Assembly (NCBI GenBank): GCA_011037195.1
Contig: JAAEAF010000355.1
Span: forward strand, 186,001-250,000
Reading direction: 5' to 3'
Length of the DNA stretch: 64,000 nt
Source: Triatoma infestans
Taxonomy: Eukaryota; Arthropoda; Insecta; Hemiptera; Reduviidae
Of the stretch, positions 47,640 to 59,740 are shown one piece after another; positions within the stretch are counted from its first letter, which is position 1; every line of letters starts with the position of its first letter. Under the pieces are notes generated by a model. That model was given only the letters and a program-made list of their open reading frames with translations, had not been told where the DNA came from and did no database searches. The position numbers were made by a program, and so were the translations under genes.

Positions 47640-48740
47640 GAAGCATTTCGGAAATCAAAGGAGTGGGCAAGGGTGAGTGCATGTTTTGTGAGGGCTGTAC
47701 TGTCAATTTTTTTTTGTTAGCTATGTCTAGTTCATGTTGTCTAAGTCTCTTTCGTAGGTGTTGTTTTGATTCACCAATGTAACATGCGTTACAGTTTGGT
47801 GCAGTGCAAAGTATGCTGTAGAGTTCGTTTTGTCATATGTTTCAATGGGGTCTTTGAGTTTAGAGAACAGTTTGCTGAGTTTATTGGGGGATTAGAGGTC
47901 AGATTTGAGATTGGGAATGATAGACTTTAGAATATGCATGATTTTGTATGAGATGGTATTTGTGTAGATGAAAGAACGGAATATAGATGGCTCGGGCATG
48001 GAGTGGTATATGGCTTTTAAAGGGTTGTTTTTTTATTTACGGAATGTTTTGAGGATGAGGTGATTTGGATAATGATTTTGTAGTAGAATGTTGTGTATTT
48101 TTTTGATACTGTCGTTCTGGAATGGAAATGCAGACAAGTTAATGACTCGGTTATATAAGTTTTTGATGGAATTAATTTTATGATGTAAGGGCTGATTTGA
48201 AAGGAAATGTAGCAGTCTGCCGGAGGAAGTAGGTTTCGTGCACCAATTGTATGTAAATGTTTGGTCTGGTTGTCGCATTATTTGAGTGTCTAGGAAAGAA
48301 ATTTGGTTGTTTTGTTCTGTTTCTAGAGTAAACTGTATGCGTGAATGGTAAGAATTAAAGGTGTCAAGTATTAAGGGAATGTGGTCTGGATTGACAGTCA
48401 GGAAGAAGTCGTCAACATATTTCACTGATACTGAAATGGAGTTGCTGAGTGAGGGAACGCTGATGTTACTGAGGTCACTCACAACAATGTTGGCGAGGGG
48501 AGAAGCTAGGCAACTTCCCATTGCAAGTCCGTCAGTTTGTATGTAGTGAAGTTTGTATGTAGAAGTAACCTGATGTGGAGCACATTTTAAGGGAGAGAAG
48601 AAAGCTGTCTTTAGAGAGAGTGGTGTGGGGTTCTATCTGTGACCAGTTATTTAGAATTAAATCAAGGATATCTCCGTAGATATATTGGTGAAAAGAGATG
48701 TTATGTCTAGGAAGATCATGATGTGTTATGGAGTAATAGA
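47640..48740 (-). pseudogene. Penelope-like reverse transcriptase/GIY-YIG relic
   Basis: Minus-strand translation in shifting frames gives the RT motif A region (FLDITSLFTNI, near 48,740), motif B (DGLAMGSCLASPLANI, near 48,510), motif C with the catalytic YVDD (near 48,420), then LDTFNSYHSRIQFTLE and ISFLDTQI, and the KPTSSGRLLHFLSNQPLHH segment typical of Penelope-like RTs. The longest intact stretch is 162 codons (48,033-48,521). Downstream, at about 47,720-47,830, a frame reads LYSILCTAPNCNACYIGES followed by KQHLRKRLRQHE, a GIY-YIG endonuclease module. Stops and frameshifts occur before the motif B block and between the RT and the nuclease, so it is not functional. Confidence 0.85.
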
Positions 48741-49836
48741 AAGGCTTTTTATTTTGTCGATAAATTGAAAAGAGTTTTTCAAAAGAATGCTTCTTTGGCC
48801 CCAGCCAACTAACTTTTTAGCTTGTTTAATTAACAACGGCCAAACATAAATATTGTTTACATTTATATAACAAAACATTTCAAAAGCAGCACTAACAAGA
48901 GAAAGTAAATTGGTTCAAAGTGCAAAATCCGAAAATATGGAAAAAACACTATTTGTCGAAATAAAACACAAGGGATAGTAAATTGATAAGCCTAAGTTTA
49001 TTTCAAAGTAATCGTTAAAAAAGTATTTAGTTTAGAATTTGGTCTAAACAGGCAGATTTTTCCTTTTTATAATTGCTTTATTTTTATTTTTAATATTAAA
49101 TGATTAGGAATTTTTCCTTTTATTTATTTAGGCATGCTATAGGCCACAGTTCTTAGAAAGTAGAAACTACTTTATTCATAATCAATTCCCGAACATTTAT
49201 GGAAACGAGAAACATCATTCGTAATCTATTGGAAAAATTCATTCATTCCTTGTTCTCCGAGGATTTTTAATAGAATTCTCAATTCAAACTATTAATAAAA
49301 AGATCAGATACACTGTTGTCTTGCTGAACTTGTCACTATAGAAGGCTGGAGAAGGATGCATAAATCTGAATGATTTAAATTCGAAAGACTAATGTAATAA
49401 CAAATTAGAAGAAAATTATCAGTCGTTTTCCATAAAAATGCCAATTTAGGATAAAATCGCCAAAAATTCGCACGTCCGTGTCTCTTTAATAAGTACAGTA
49501 CTCAATATAAAAGTCCAATAACTTCTCTTCCCTCAGCCTTGTAGCGTCGCGATCAGTTAAACCGCCAAAAAATATCTAGTGTAAAACATTCCAAGACTCT
49601 TTTTTACAATAGTTATCACAATAAGATAAAATATTTTGAATCAAATATCTAATTGAAAATTTGTCTTTATAATTTTTAACAATTGTTTACTTGACCTTAG
49701 ATTGCTATGAAGGTAGTGGTGTGGATTCTACTTTTTGGTTTTTAAGGGCTAAAGGTTTAGTGACTCTATATATAGCAGCGCCCTCTATCGCTCCCCAGTC
49801 AAGCTTGTAAGCATAGTTTAAAATTATTGCCTAACT

Positions 49837-50707
49837 CAGTGGTCGGCAAAATCGTCATCCAAAAGAGCCAAATATAAACAATACAAAATTGAAGTTTATT
49901 CAAAGTGCTATTTTTTTTTAAACTTAAGCTTTGCTTTAGTAGAGACATTTTTATGAAAATAATTAGGTAAAAGTGCACTCTCGAGCTTGCCTTTGCTAAA
50001 TATGTCTTTAACTAACGGTACATTAAATAAAACTTGTATCAAACTTATATAAAGATAATATTTATTTAAAAATATAACAAGTTAAATAATTTAAAAGATA
50101 TCCTTAAAAAAAAACTACAAATACTCCACTAATGTAAACAATGGCCTTGCATTTCCTGGGAAAGTAAGGGTAAGTCAGGTTTGTATGTTGTTGTTTTTAA
50201 TTTTAGGCACAATTCCAAGTTTTCATCGATAAGCCGATTTCTTAATTTACACTTGATAAAGCTCATGCTTGAAAATGATCGTTCGCATAAATATGTAGAC
50301 CCAAATAAGGAAAGAACAACGAACGCTAGTTTCTTCAGTTGATCATATGAGTCAGGAATTCTATTCCAGGTGTTAAAAATCAACATATCTTCCCTCTCCA
50401 GATCTTTCAAGCAGACCGCGTGTGCTGTAAACTTAATTCACTACAAATAGTTGAAATATATTTCGGTGCGGAGCAACTCAACGGAGATAATGATACACAT
50501 GACTGCGAGCGACTGTCCGTGCTTTTGTTGGTTTCTAAAAATGTGCCTCTTTTATGTAGGCTTGCGTTTCAAACATGTTTACTCGACTCTTACAAGGCAA
50601 GTTAATAAATAATATTCCGTGCCTGCACTAAACATTTCGTGAAAGAGCCGCAGCCAAGGAGTCAAAGAGCCGCATGCCGCTCGCGAGCCGCGTTTTGCCG
50701 ACCACTG
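49837..50707 (-). mobile_element. hAT transposon relic with 8-bp target duplication
   Basis: 871 bp with terminal inverted repeats CAGTGGTCGGCAAAA at both ends and perfect 8-bp duplications GCCTAACT (49,829-49,836 and 50,708-50,715). An 8-bp duplication and a CAGNGG-type terminus are standard for hAT elements. It is inserted inside a HINE-like repeat. Confidence 0.92.
50129..50410 (-). pseudogene. hAT transposase C-terminal (dimerisation) fragment
   Basis: 93 codons on the minus strand. WNRIPDSYDQLKKLAFVVLS followed by FGSTYLCERSFSSM and IKCKLRNRLIDENLELCLKL is the hAT C-terminal dimerisation region (the CE.FS.M..IK...R..L.D..L pattern), closest in style to the GTF2IRD2/ZBED-type hAT proteins. 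Only this end of a protein that is usually over 500 residues remains; the DDE catalytic part is deleted. The fragment is open, so it might be a fairly recent deletion derivative. Confidence 0.85.
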
Positions 50708-50940
50708 GCCTAACTCACAACCTCCCTCCTAAAGCCAATTCTCCTGGAAGAATGTTTCAAATATAAGTGATAGGTTTAGTATCTGTGTAAATTTAAGGGA
50801 AATAACAGAGCTTTTTGAGAAAATTCAGAAAAGCTAAGGAACCAATTCTGTAAATTATCGTTTCCGGTTAAGCGTTTTTTTTTTTAAATTTGAATTTTAG
50901 CGATGCTTTTAATGTAATTTAATATTATTTAGGTGGCAGA

Positions 50941-53900
50941 TTCATAATTCTCAATGTAATGAGTGAATTCCTGTTGATATTCTTCTTTGGCATATTTATC
51001 AGAAAAGGAAAAATACTGAGGAGCTTTAAAGGATAAAAATTACAGGAATAACAATCGATATTTATGAATGTAAACGATTTTATTTACGATAATTTTCATA
51101 AAAGATAGAGAGAGAGAGAGAGACAGAAAGATAAATAAAGAAGGGGTATTATTGTGATATGTTTGTAAAAATATATAATAAATCTTTTTTCTTGTTTTAT
51201 CTTAACAAATTAAATTTAATTGTCCAGATATTTTTCATTTTAATGGTAAAGCTTCATTATTTTCTTTTTTATATTACTTTCTCTAATTTTTTAATTAATA
51301 TTTTTAGAAAAAATAAAATTCTTCAAATGTATAAAATAAGAACAGTTGTATTTAACATTTAATAATTATTACTATTTACTATGGAAGTAATCTTAAAATA
51401 AATTATTTACTTTTCTTCTGTTTGTTTAATATAATCAATACTGCAAACTTTACAGAATCTAATTATAATTTCTTTATTACAATGATATTATTTATACATT
51501 TATACTCTGAAAATAAATAAATAAATTGGAAGAAAACAATTCTTATCATATCATATGATATATTTATTTTCCTAGAAATTTTCACATTTATATAATATTA
51601 TGGTAAATATGGATTAATCTGTCATTATGCAAAATACCCAACCAAAGTGGTTTACATGATAAAGTTCCTACAGTTTATTAAATTTATCTGTTATTACACA
51701 GGCGCTATCTAGTGTAAAAGAGAAAAACATTAATCAAGGTAGTGGTTGTACACTATTTGTGTGTACGCTGTTGGAGCTTTCTTGTTTCAGAATTCAAATG
51801 TAATTTCAATATTTTGGATCATATTGGGCAATGTGTCAGTTAATAAACAATAAATGAATTAAATTCGAGGTTTGAAAGTTTCTAATAATTAAAAAATTTC
51901 TTTGTGATTGCAAGAAAATTTGTCCTTATTTGGTACAATACATAAAGTTGTAAAGGTTGCAAGCAATTATGGGACTTCAGTTATTATCTAAAAAAATGCG
52001 CAGCTATACAGTATTTACAAAGTTGCAACACCAAAATGAAACAATAATTCACTTTCTTTTCAGTAATAGAGAATTTTCATTAGTACATACTACAGATAGA
52101 TTCTTTATGATTTTTAACTGACAAAATATTATTATCTCTGGCAAATAGTTATTTAATTTTCTAAAGAGTTGAGTGCCAGTTTTATGTCTGGTTAATTATA
52201 TTTCTAGAATTGTTCTGGTATTGCTCAACACGGTGGATGTACAAAAACAAGTATTGCAACTTTTAAAAAATTACATATTCTCCTACAAAAATAAAACTGC
52301 TAAAAGAATTTGACACACAACAGGGTACATAAACAACTAAGTATTTTCATTCTAACGGAAATGGAGAATATTACCTTCAGAGCGGTTACAAATCGTATGT
52401 TAAAACATTTACGAATTATTAAAAAAAAAAATGTCCATTTAATGCCATTAACCATCACTTTTGGATATTTTACATCGACTGGTTAGTTATCTAAGTTAAT
52501 GTACTAATCACATTTACCATAGCTTAAACATTTTTTTCTTTTGTAATCATATTTCTGGAAGTATTAAATTAATGAATTAATTAATAAATTTAACATTAAA
52601 TCACATATTTTTTTTTACAAATACCATACTAAGTACTTCATGGAAGTTATTCAAATATAATATAAATATGTATATTGCTTACACAAAAAAAAATTAACAA
52701 CTTACACACAATTAAAAAAAAAGATTATATTTTGCGCTGTTCTTTTAAAAAAGAACAGAAAATTGAAACTAACTAATCGATAAAAAAATATGTATAAAAT
52801 AAAAAATTAATTTCTTATCGATGACTGACTGATACTTGTTAACTTTTTTGGATTGTAAAATCTATAAAACTAAGTACTTACAAGTGAAAAAAAAATCAAT
52901 TTAATTAAATTACAAAAAATAATAATAAATTGAGCTAACACCTTTTTCCTCCATTAAATTTACAGAATTACTTTTTTATTTATTTATTTATTTTTTTTTG
53001 TAATATGAATAGTAAAATTTAATAAAGAAAAAAAGCAATTAAATTACAGGGAGATCTTTATTTAGTTCATTGTACCGCAAAATATACTTACAGTTTTTAT
53101 GAAACCAAGCTTTATTTTTAGATAATTTGTAATTTTTTTTTTCTACAAAAATATTTTTTACTATCGTATAATTAAATTATACAATATAATTTGATGAGAT
53201 TACGACGTGATGATATCCCCCAGAGTATAACCCTGGTCCCTTGTTATTTATAGATTTATATCTCTTTCTTCTCTGTTTTTATTATTATTTTTTTTTAACT
53301 ATAGAATATGGACATTTTCATTTTGTTTTAAATAATTATAATAATAATATTATTACTGTTGTTATAATCACTATCACCAAGTAAAGCATTTTAGTAGGTG
53401 TCGGTGTGGTTAAGAGTAAAATTTGTAAATGTAATTTTTTAATGTAAATCTAGTATTATTTCTAACATTTTATGTAATTACTACACTTTGTTGTTGAAAA
53501 CACAAATGAGGATGCATTTAGATAAAGAAAAAACTTTTATACAGAGTCCATAAATCCGCTCAATTAAAAATGCATGTACTCACACAAAATGATTATAATT
53601 TTTTTTTTTTTTTAAAAAAAAGGAAAACATCGCCTCTTAACGAGTTATCCAGCAGTTAAACACCAACATATATATACACATTAATAAAACAAAATACTTT
53701 TTTTTTAAAATACCTAATTTAATATTATATTATTTAATCCTAACTTTAAATAGTAATTACTAATTAACATACCCTATCTAAGAAATTTTTGTTCGAACAT
53801 TTAACATTATCAATAAAAAAACAAAATTTAATATCTCAAAAAAGTAAGTTTGCTATTTATTTTTTCTTCTTTTTTGTTCTGTACACATTTATTTCTTACT

Positions 53901-54354
53901 TTCTCTTAATTTTTTATTTATATCAATATTTCAATAAAATATCTTAGGATTATATAGGTTTTTTATTTTTTTACAATGGGGATAAGCAGGAAGTATCCCC
54001 CTTAAAAAATTCACTTAGTATAAAGTTTTTACTTTATATTTTCCCCCATCTTATTATTGTTTTATTTAGAATAACTTCCCAACAAGTCTTTTAGAATTAA
54101 TTATATATTTATATATTAGGAAACAATAATTTAACCAGTTTGAGAAAAGTAAATAAAATATAAAAGCAAGAAAAACTTTGAAATAAATTCGTTAAAAAGT
54201 TTGGAATATTTTTAAACAGAAAGATCTTTGGGACCTTTATATTTGATTCTCGATTGAGAGATTACAGCGTGTTTTATAAGTCAGAGGAGGATAATAGGAA
54301 TCTCCTAGCCTCAATAAAATGTGTTCCAAATTTTATCTAACAAAGTTTATAATA
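50941..54354. other. Long, very AT-rich spacer
   Basis: About 3.4 kb of A/T runs without ORFs, recognised repeats or known motifs. The adiponectin receptor 3' untranslated region could reach into it if polyadenylation is distal, but I see no way to set its end. Confidence 0.5.
51106..51122. repeat. (GA)n microsatellite
   Basis: Eight to nine GA units. Confidence 0.85.
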
Positions 54355-54482
54355 GTGGCTGTCGCTATCGCCTTCAGCATGAGAAGGCAGGGTTCGAAGA
54401 CTCCATAAACGGCGTTGACCAAGCGTACTAGGCAAAGTGGAGAACTACAGTTGTACCGGACCTCTAGTGAAGGCCGAAGGTT
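54355..54482 (+). mobile_element. Second SINE-like fragment
   Basis: TAGTGGCTGTCGCTATCGCC (A-box-like) and GCAGGGTTCGAAGACTCC (B-box-like), then GGCGTTGACCAAGCG, which matches the body start of the 4,466 element (GGTGTTGACCAGC). Short and diverged. Confidence 0.45.
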
Positions 54483-55065
54483 TAGTTGTTTTTTTAAAAG
54501 TTATTTTACTGGTAATCCAGATAGAATTCTTTCACAACAAAAGAGAATTGATCATTTACAAATTTTATATATCTAAATAAATGGATATGTACACATTTTG
54601 TTGGTGAGGTAAAATTTGTTGTAATATGTTATAGTGTGCATATGTTAAACCTGTTCAACATAAAGAGGAATGTATTGGTCAACATATCGCGGTTTCCAAG
54701 CAATGATGATCTGCCCAGATTTACTACAAACTGTAGTTCCTCAACTGCTCAACAATGGCGAGAACTGTAGCGACTAGTCTACTTGGTTGGAGCAAATGTC
54801 GTTTCAGATACGGTTCCGATGTAGAATGTTTGGAGAGATTGGTTTTCAAAAACATTACGTGCTATTTATAAGGGACCAGAAAGAAATTCTCTATTTCTTT
54901 CGGATGTAGGGAAAATATTTTGAAACAGTGATATGGTTCCTCCTCTATACGGTGTAAAAATAGTTTTCAACTTAAAGAAAATTTTAGTGTTTACAATGTA
55001 GAAAAAAAAATGAAAAATAAATCACTTTTCTACAAATCTGAAACAATAATTAATAACACTTTTTA
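54483..55065. other. Spacer
   Basis: 54,650-54,840 is GC-richer (TATCGCGGTTTCCAAGCAAT) without a recognisable frame. Confidence 0.4.
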
Positions 55066-55290
55066 CACTAGAGATATTTTCCGTCATAGCATGCTTCTTT
55101 TCGTGATCATCAACCGGTTTCGGGCGCGTTCGCCCAGCATAAGAATGTTTTTGTCAAAACAGTGTGCTAACATAGACTTGCACAGAGCAAATTTAGTTTA
55201 TACACTCACTTTATAAACCGGTCGATGACCACGAAAAGTAGCAGGCTATCATGGAAAATATCTGTGATGCTTTCCAGCTCTGTGGACCCA
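55066..55290. mobile_element. Foldback element of the hammerhead-like family, decayed
   Basis: Left arm GAGATATTTTCCGTCATAGC and right arm GCTATCATGGAAAATATCTG frame a centre near 55,205. The hammerhead-like core on the minus strand is broken: the CUGANGA box reads CUUAUGC and stem II has two extra bases. The right arm has lost the core but keeps ACCGGTCGATGACCACG. Confidence 0.7.
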
Positions 55291-55567
55291 ATCACACAAG
55301 TTAATACACGTACTTTCTTATATTTAATTGTTATAAACTGTAGGTTTGCAAACGAAGCTAGTATGCTGCAATTATATCGACAGTGATAATACATTCTCTA
55401 TTGATAATATAATCAAAACCTACAGTTTATAAATGAAAACGTTACTCAATAGCTTATTTTATTCTATAACCGCATTTTAGTAACATATCTTCGAAAAAGA
55501 TACAAAGCTTAATGTTATATGCCAGTTAACCTCTCGAGATTCAAGAATTGGGCCTTCAGTAGTAGCA

Positions 55568-55600
<33 letters not shown>

Positions 55601-55624
55601 GTAATAATAATAATAATAATAATA
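55568..55624. repeat. (AAT)n microsatellite
   Basis: About 19 AAT/TAA units with one GTA interruption. In one frame it gives a poly-Asn run that should not be taken for protein. Confidence 0.95.
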
Positions 55625-56481
55625 TAACAAAACATTCAGTCTATTTATTAGAATGCTTTTTAATTTTTTTTGTTATTCTCTTTGTTTTAAAATCAGATCT
55701 TCCAAAATGATTTGCAGAGAAGCAATTCCATACTTTTTCTTCTTTGAAAGAAAAAGAATATTGAAAAAACAAAATTACAAATATATAAAAACTAAATATT
55801 AACAATATTTAAAAATATAATATGCTCCTTATATTTAATTATATTAAGATATCACATTTTCCTTCTTTAAATAGATTTTTTTTTTGGAGCATTCTGGCGT
55901 TTTCATATCCAAATTCTTCTTATTTATAACTCGGCTTCACTGTTGTGCAATTAAGACAACAAATAAAAATAAGTTTTTAACTTAAAGAAAAATCTATAAC
56001 ATTAATAAAATATTCGTACTTTTTTGTTTTTAAAGAAAAAATATTCTGTATCAATTAAATACACACATCCAATTTAAAAAATTCACGATTTTAAATTTTT
56101 TGTTTTTCGTACTTCAAATAACTGTTTTTTTTTCTCCTTTTTTTTTTTTTTTTTTTATAAAATAGTTCTTAATATTTCGAATCTTATATAATACACTTCA
56201 TTTTTTTATACTAAAAATCACGATTTTTTAAATTGTTTTAAACATATAAATATAAATATGATCACAATTCATGTTTACGGCTTTTTTTCCTTATTATTTT
56301 TGTGTTTTTTCTAATTAATCATTCATTCTGATTTTTTTTTATTGTATAATACGCATAAATTAGAGGATTGGTGGTCATTATTTATTTTGTTTTATATAAA
56401 TCTGTTTCTTATTATTTTTGAAAAATGCTTCTTATCCTTTTTTTATGATCATGTTGCCGGATATGAGGGCAGAAGTGGATG
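55625..56481 (-). other. Likely adiponectin receptor 3' untranslated region (in part)
   Basis: T-rich on the plus strand, directly after the stop codon in minus sense. AATAAA-type signals lie near 56,384 and 56,340. The true end is unknown. Confidence 0.4.
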
Positions 56482-56616
56482 TCAGAGAACAAGCGCTGCG
56501 CTTTGTACAGCACAGGCACCAATGGACATGCGATAGGTCAGCATTTCAGTAATACCATGCAGATGGACAAATGCAGCTGCTATTACGAGTACATGAAATA
56601 TCTGGTGACTCTGGAA
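56482..56616 (-). CDS. AdipoR: Adiponectin receptor (PAQR family), terminal coding exon
   Basis: Last coding exon, 44 residues then TGA. It follows a CAG acceptor and opens with FQSHQIFH, the PAQR motif whose two His are zinc ligands in human AdipoR1 (H337 and H341), then the final membrane helix (LVIAAAFVH). The family protein is a seven-helix receptor with a zinc site and, in vertebrates, ceramidase activity, linked to lipid and glucose control. The first base follows in phase 0 from the preceding exon, and the intron between them is only 85 bp. The C-terminal tail after GITEM is diverged and ends in AALVL. Candidate AATAAA signals on the minus strand lie about 100 and 140 nt past the stop (near 56,384 and 56,340). 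Identity rests on motif and exon continuity and is secure; the orthologue name is an inference. Confidence 0.95.
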   Translation of the reverse strand, partial: FQSHQIFHVLVIAAAFVHLHGITEMLTYRMSIGACAVQSAALVL

Positions 56617-56701
56617 CTGTGCAAACAAAATATTGAAAACAAAATAAGTTCCCGTTCAAGAAGAATTATTGTAAATTAAGAAAAAAAAAATATTAGCATA
56701 C

Positions 56702-56895
56702 CCATATGTCAAATTTGCCAGGATACAAACATTCGGGCACTCTGAAGGCATAGAGGAATGCTCCAAGCAGATAAAGAGATCCCATGAGTATCAACCAACC
56801 TAAAGACGCATTGGTTAGTGCATTTAACCAACCTTCGGCCAGAGCATAGTGTACAGCCGGTATAACACCGCTAAGTCCGAATACCGCAAATACAC
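56702..56895 (-). CDS. AdipoR: Adiponectin receptor, penultimate coding exon
   Basis: 194 nt between a CAG acceptor and a GTATGC donor. It encodes GVFAVFGLSGVIPAVHYALA, then a helix containing LGWLILMGSLYLLGAFLYA and ending at PGKFDIW, matching PAQR helices 5 and 6 and the conserved PGKFDIW loop. The exon supplies the last two bases of a Gly codon begun in the upstream exon and ends in phase 0, directly continued by FQSHQ in the next exon. The reading frame is open throughout with no damage. Upstream lies a 4.1 kb intron with a LINE tail and a mariner-like foldback, which suggests intron growth by transposition. Confidence 0.95.
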
Positions 56896-57779
56896 CTGCA
56901 CATAAAAAGCATAGTTTTAACTAATTTTACTTGAATCGATAATGTTATCCTTACTATTTTATAATAAGTATAAATTATAAAACTATAAGCGGTTAAATGG
57001 TAACTCAGCGGAACCAGAAAGAGAAGTAAAGAATTCAGGAGCTGTACTTAGCAGGTGAAAATGTATGATGAAAGTGTATGGTACTTAATAGTGAAACTGT
57101 ATATTATCCCTTTCTCGTCGTAGTGGTCCCATAAACAGCTGCTAAAAATTGAGTTTTGTTTTATTTATAAGTAAATCTTAACAAATGGCGAGAGTTTACT
57201 CCAATCTCTCTTCAAAAGATACTATGATTACAATAATCAAAAAAAATTACAAAAAAAAAAAAAATACAATAATCATAATAAAGTCAATCCCACTCTAAAA
57301 ATTTTATGCAACTCGGAGGTAAAAGTATGCACACATAAAATTTTTAAAATAAATGAAATATCTTCAAAAGGGACATAGCGGCATGTCTGTAAACAGAATT
57401 GAACACTAGCTAACAGAATATATGAAGTATCTATGGTAAACCGCAAGTATCATCACAGATTTTATTCGAGGCATACATTATTTAAAACGTTTTTTTAATT
57501 TCTGCCCTATTATTATTATTATTTTATTTTGCAAAGAGAAAAATAATTTTCAATACAAATTATAGGAAATGAACAAATGGATAATCATTATTTCAATAAT
57601 TATTTTTCGATTTATCCATTCATATTTGAGATATTTATTTGTAATGAAAGATTGAACTAGGATGGAAACTGCAATTAATTCCTAAAATAATTTTAATGAT
57701 AAAGTTCATTGCAAATTCTTAATTTATTCCACTAATTGGTAAATGTACTACTGTTTATCTGTCGTTATTCTGAAAATTT

Positions 57780-58330
57780 AATATTAGATTCCATGGGGGA
57801 GGGGGTGGCTAATCAGCTTACGCCACTGCGATTCCTATAGGTCTATTGTGGCACCCAGAATATCAGAGTTCCCTCCCTAGTCTTTTCCTCCCAGTTAGAC
57901 TTTGGTAATCTGGAGAGGGACTCTTGGAAGGGTAATCTGGAGAGGGACTCTTGGGAGGTCCAGGGAGCACCCATTATTTAGAGCACACTCTCGAGTCTGA
58001 TTTATAAGACTTAGGAGTCAGAGACCCTAAGAGTGAATCTTGCGGGTGTCAGCTTCCCTCTCCTAAAGGGCAAAACATTAACCACACAAGCCCCTCACAT
58101 TGGCACAATACGTGCAGTGATGCTTCTTCTTGACAAAATCTGCATAGGCTATCCGTTGCCAGGCCAAAGCGATGCATGTGCTTCTGCTTCTGTCCTGGGG
58201 TATTAACCCACCATTCCTGCGATTGATTTTGCACCCATGCTTTTGTGGCGGCACTTTGCAGTGCCGCAGAAGGGTTTAGGTCCTATGAAGGCACCGCAAG
58301 AACCTTCCCGGGCCAGGCAATTTGCCTAAA
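57780..58330 (-). mobile_element. LINE 3' fragment in an adiponectin receptor intron
   Basis: A minus-strand frame at 58,049-58,234 reads HRFGLATDSLCRFCQEE, ASLHVLCQCE: the CCHC-like finger found at the C-terminus of RNase H LINE ORF2 proteins. Upstream (to 58,330) the frame is broken; downstream runs a 3' untranslated stretch ending near GGCTAATCAGCTTACGCC, which again has a CACAATAGACC segment. It is a different subfamily from the 19,031 copy and lies in the 4.1 kb intron, antisense to nothing but in the same sense as the host gene. Confidence 0.65.
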
Positions 58331-59738
58331 GGGATGATATAGTAACCACTTTTGCTTTCCTTTCACTTTCCTCTTATGCTGTAGGTAGTGCCTACACCAT
58401 TAGGACAGTATAGATTCAAAAGAATTCTTTCATGGTTACCGATTGGTGCAATTGCTCTCGAAGGCCAGGATTACTGATAGTGTTCTGAGAGAGGATAGTC
58501 CTCCTTTTTAAAGAAGTTCCCACTCATCAGAGTATTTCTTGAATAACCTCTTTCCATCCATGGCAATACTTTCTTTTTCTAACTCTATCTTCTGCGAGCT
58601 CCTCATAATTTTATTAATATTTCCGTGTCAAGTAAATATGTTGGCTGGACTCACTGTTCTAAGGAGGAAACGGCCATTAATGGGGTCTGCTTATCTTCAA
58701 GACACAATTACTGTCTTTTTCGAGGCATATCCAGACCTAATCATTATAGCATTCCAATTTGGTTACCAGCCTGCTTCAATATTTACCGCTGATTCCCAAA
58801 CAGGAAATAATCTTTTGTTAGATAATAAAAATTACATTCCAAAGGAAATTTGAATTAATAGATATATACTTAATAAATGAATCTTGATCTTTTGCAATTA
58901 TTAAATAGTAAATTCATACGCTTTGGGATTTTACAAGCTCCAAATTTCGATCATGTTGATAAACAACCAGAGTTACTGGTAATATTTTCATTTTTGCCAA
59001 TACTTCCATAAGTCTGTTCCTGAATATTGTTGATTGAAACATCTTATAGTCAGCTGCTGCCTCCTTGGTGAAGACGTTCTCACTATTTTATCGCTATCGT
59101 TACAACAAATATCGATAAAAAAAAGTGGAGAAATAACCAAAAAACTATGCTGAGATTAGGTTGAGAAGTAATGTTTTATCGATACCATAATGCTTGGGTT
59201 GATTTGATACATAAAATTCAATACTTTATATGAGCGAATACTTTTATTCATTTGACTTATATTTTGCCTGTAAACTGTTCAACCGTAACGATGAATTCAA
59301 GCTATAAATATTTGCATCAGTTATCAAGGAAGAAGCCCCTACTGGGCTGGGTTTCGCCGTCGAAAACAAATTTTATTTCCAAGAAGCTCAATTTAAAGAC
59401 ATTTTTATTAGAATCACATTACATTTAAAAAGAACAGATAGAACCATAAATTAATCAAGAGGAAGCGAAAATTCGAAAACTTATAAAAGAATCCTGGTAT
59501 TTAAAATGTAATATTCACCATCAGCTTCCTTATAATAGTCATATTACACTTTCACGCCCGTTTACTAGTTCAAAAAAAAATGCATTTTAAAATTAAATTG
59601 AAATTAATGGACGAGAGTTATTCAAAAGTAAACCACAAAGAATTGTAAATAAAATAATATATACAGAATAACGACTTTTTAGTGTCATTAATTGGCATCC
59701 AAGTCCTAAATTGGTAATAGCAGCATGATCTGTTTTAA
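58331..59738. other. Intron sequence, unrecognised
   Basis: Part of the 4.1 kb intron. The 104-codon plus frame at 58,539-58,853 shows no family motif; its richer composition suggests it may be more of a decayed LINE. Confidence 0.4.
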
Positions 59739-59740
59739 TA

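Larger units (their letters stand above)
47079..48827 (-). mobile_element. Degenerate Penelope-like element (RT plus GIY-YIG) with inverted ends
   Basis: The two ends are imperfect inverted repeats of about 38 bp (sharing AACAAGCTAAAAA and GTTGGCTGGGGCCAAAGAAG), the right one at about 48,789-48,827. Between them, on the minus strand, lies a broken ORF of Penelope-like type. Inverted or partial terminal repeats are a known feature of Penelope-like elements, as is an RT joined to a GIY-YIG endonuclease. The left end (3' in element sense) carries a hammerhead-like core at 47,143-47,178. The complete element is usually longer than 1.75 kb, so the N-terminal region is probably lost. Confidence 0.85.
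49575..50940 (+). repeat. HINE-like repeat interrupted by the hAT relic
   Basis: TCTAGTGTAAAACATTCC start at 49,575; on the far side of the hAT insertion the monomer resumes (CCTCCCTCCTAAAGCC, AATGTTTCAAATATAAGTGAT). About 500 bp of repeat in all. Confidence 0.55.

Noticed and set aside
55206..55394. 62-codon minus frame
   Set aside because: Derived from the foldback right arm and flank.
55519..55710. Poly-Asn reading frame
   Set aside because: It is the translation of the (AAT)n microsatellite.
58539..58853. 104-codon plus frame in the large intron
   Set aside because: No recognisable family, no splice context, opposite to the host gene; kept only as an unidentified stretch.
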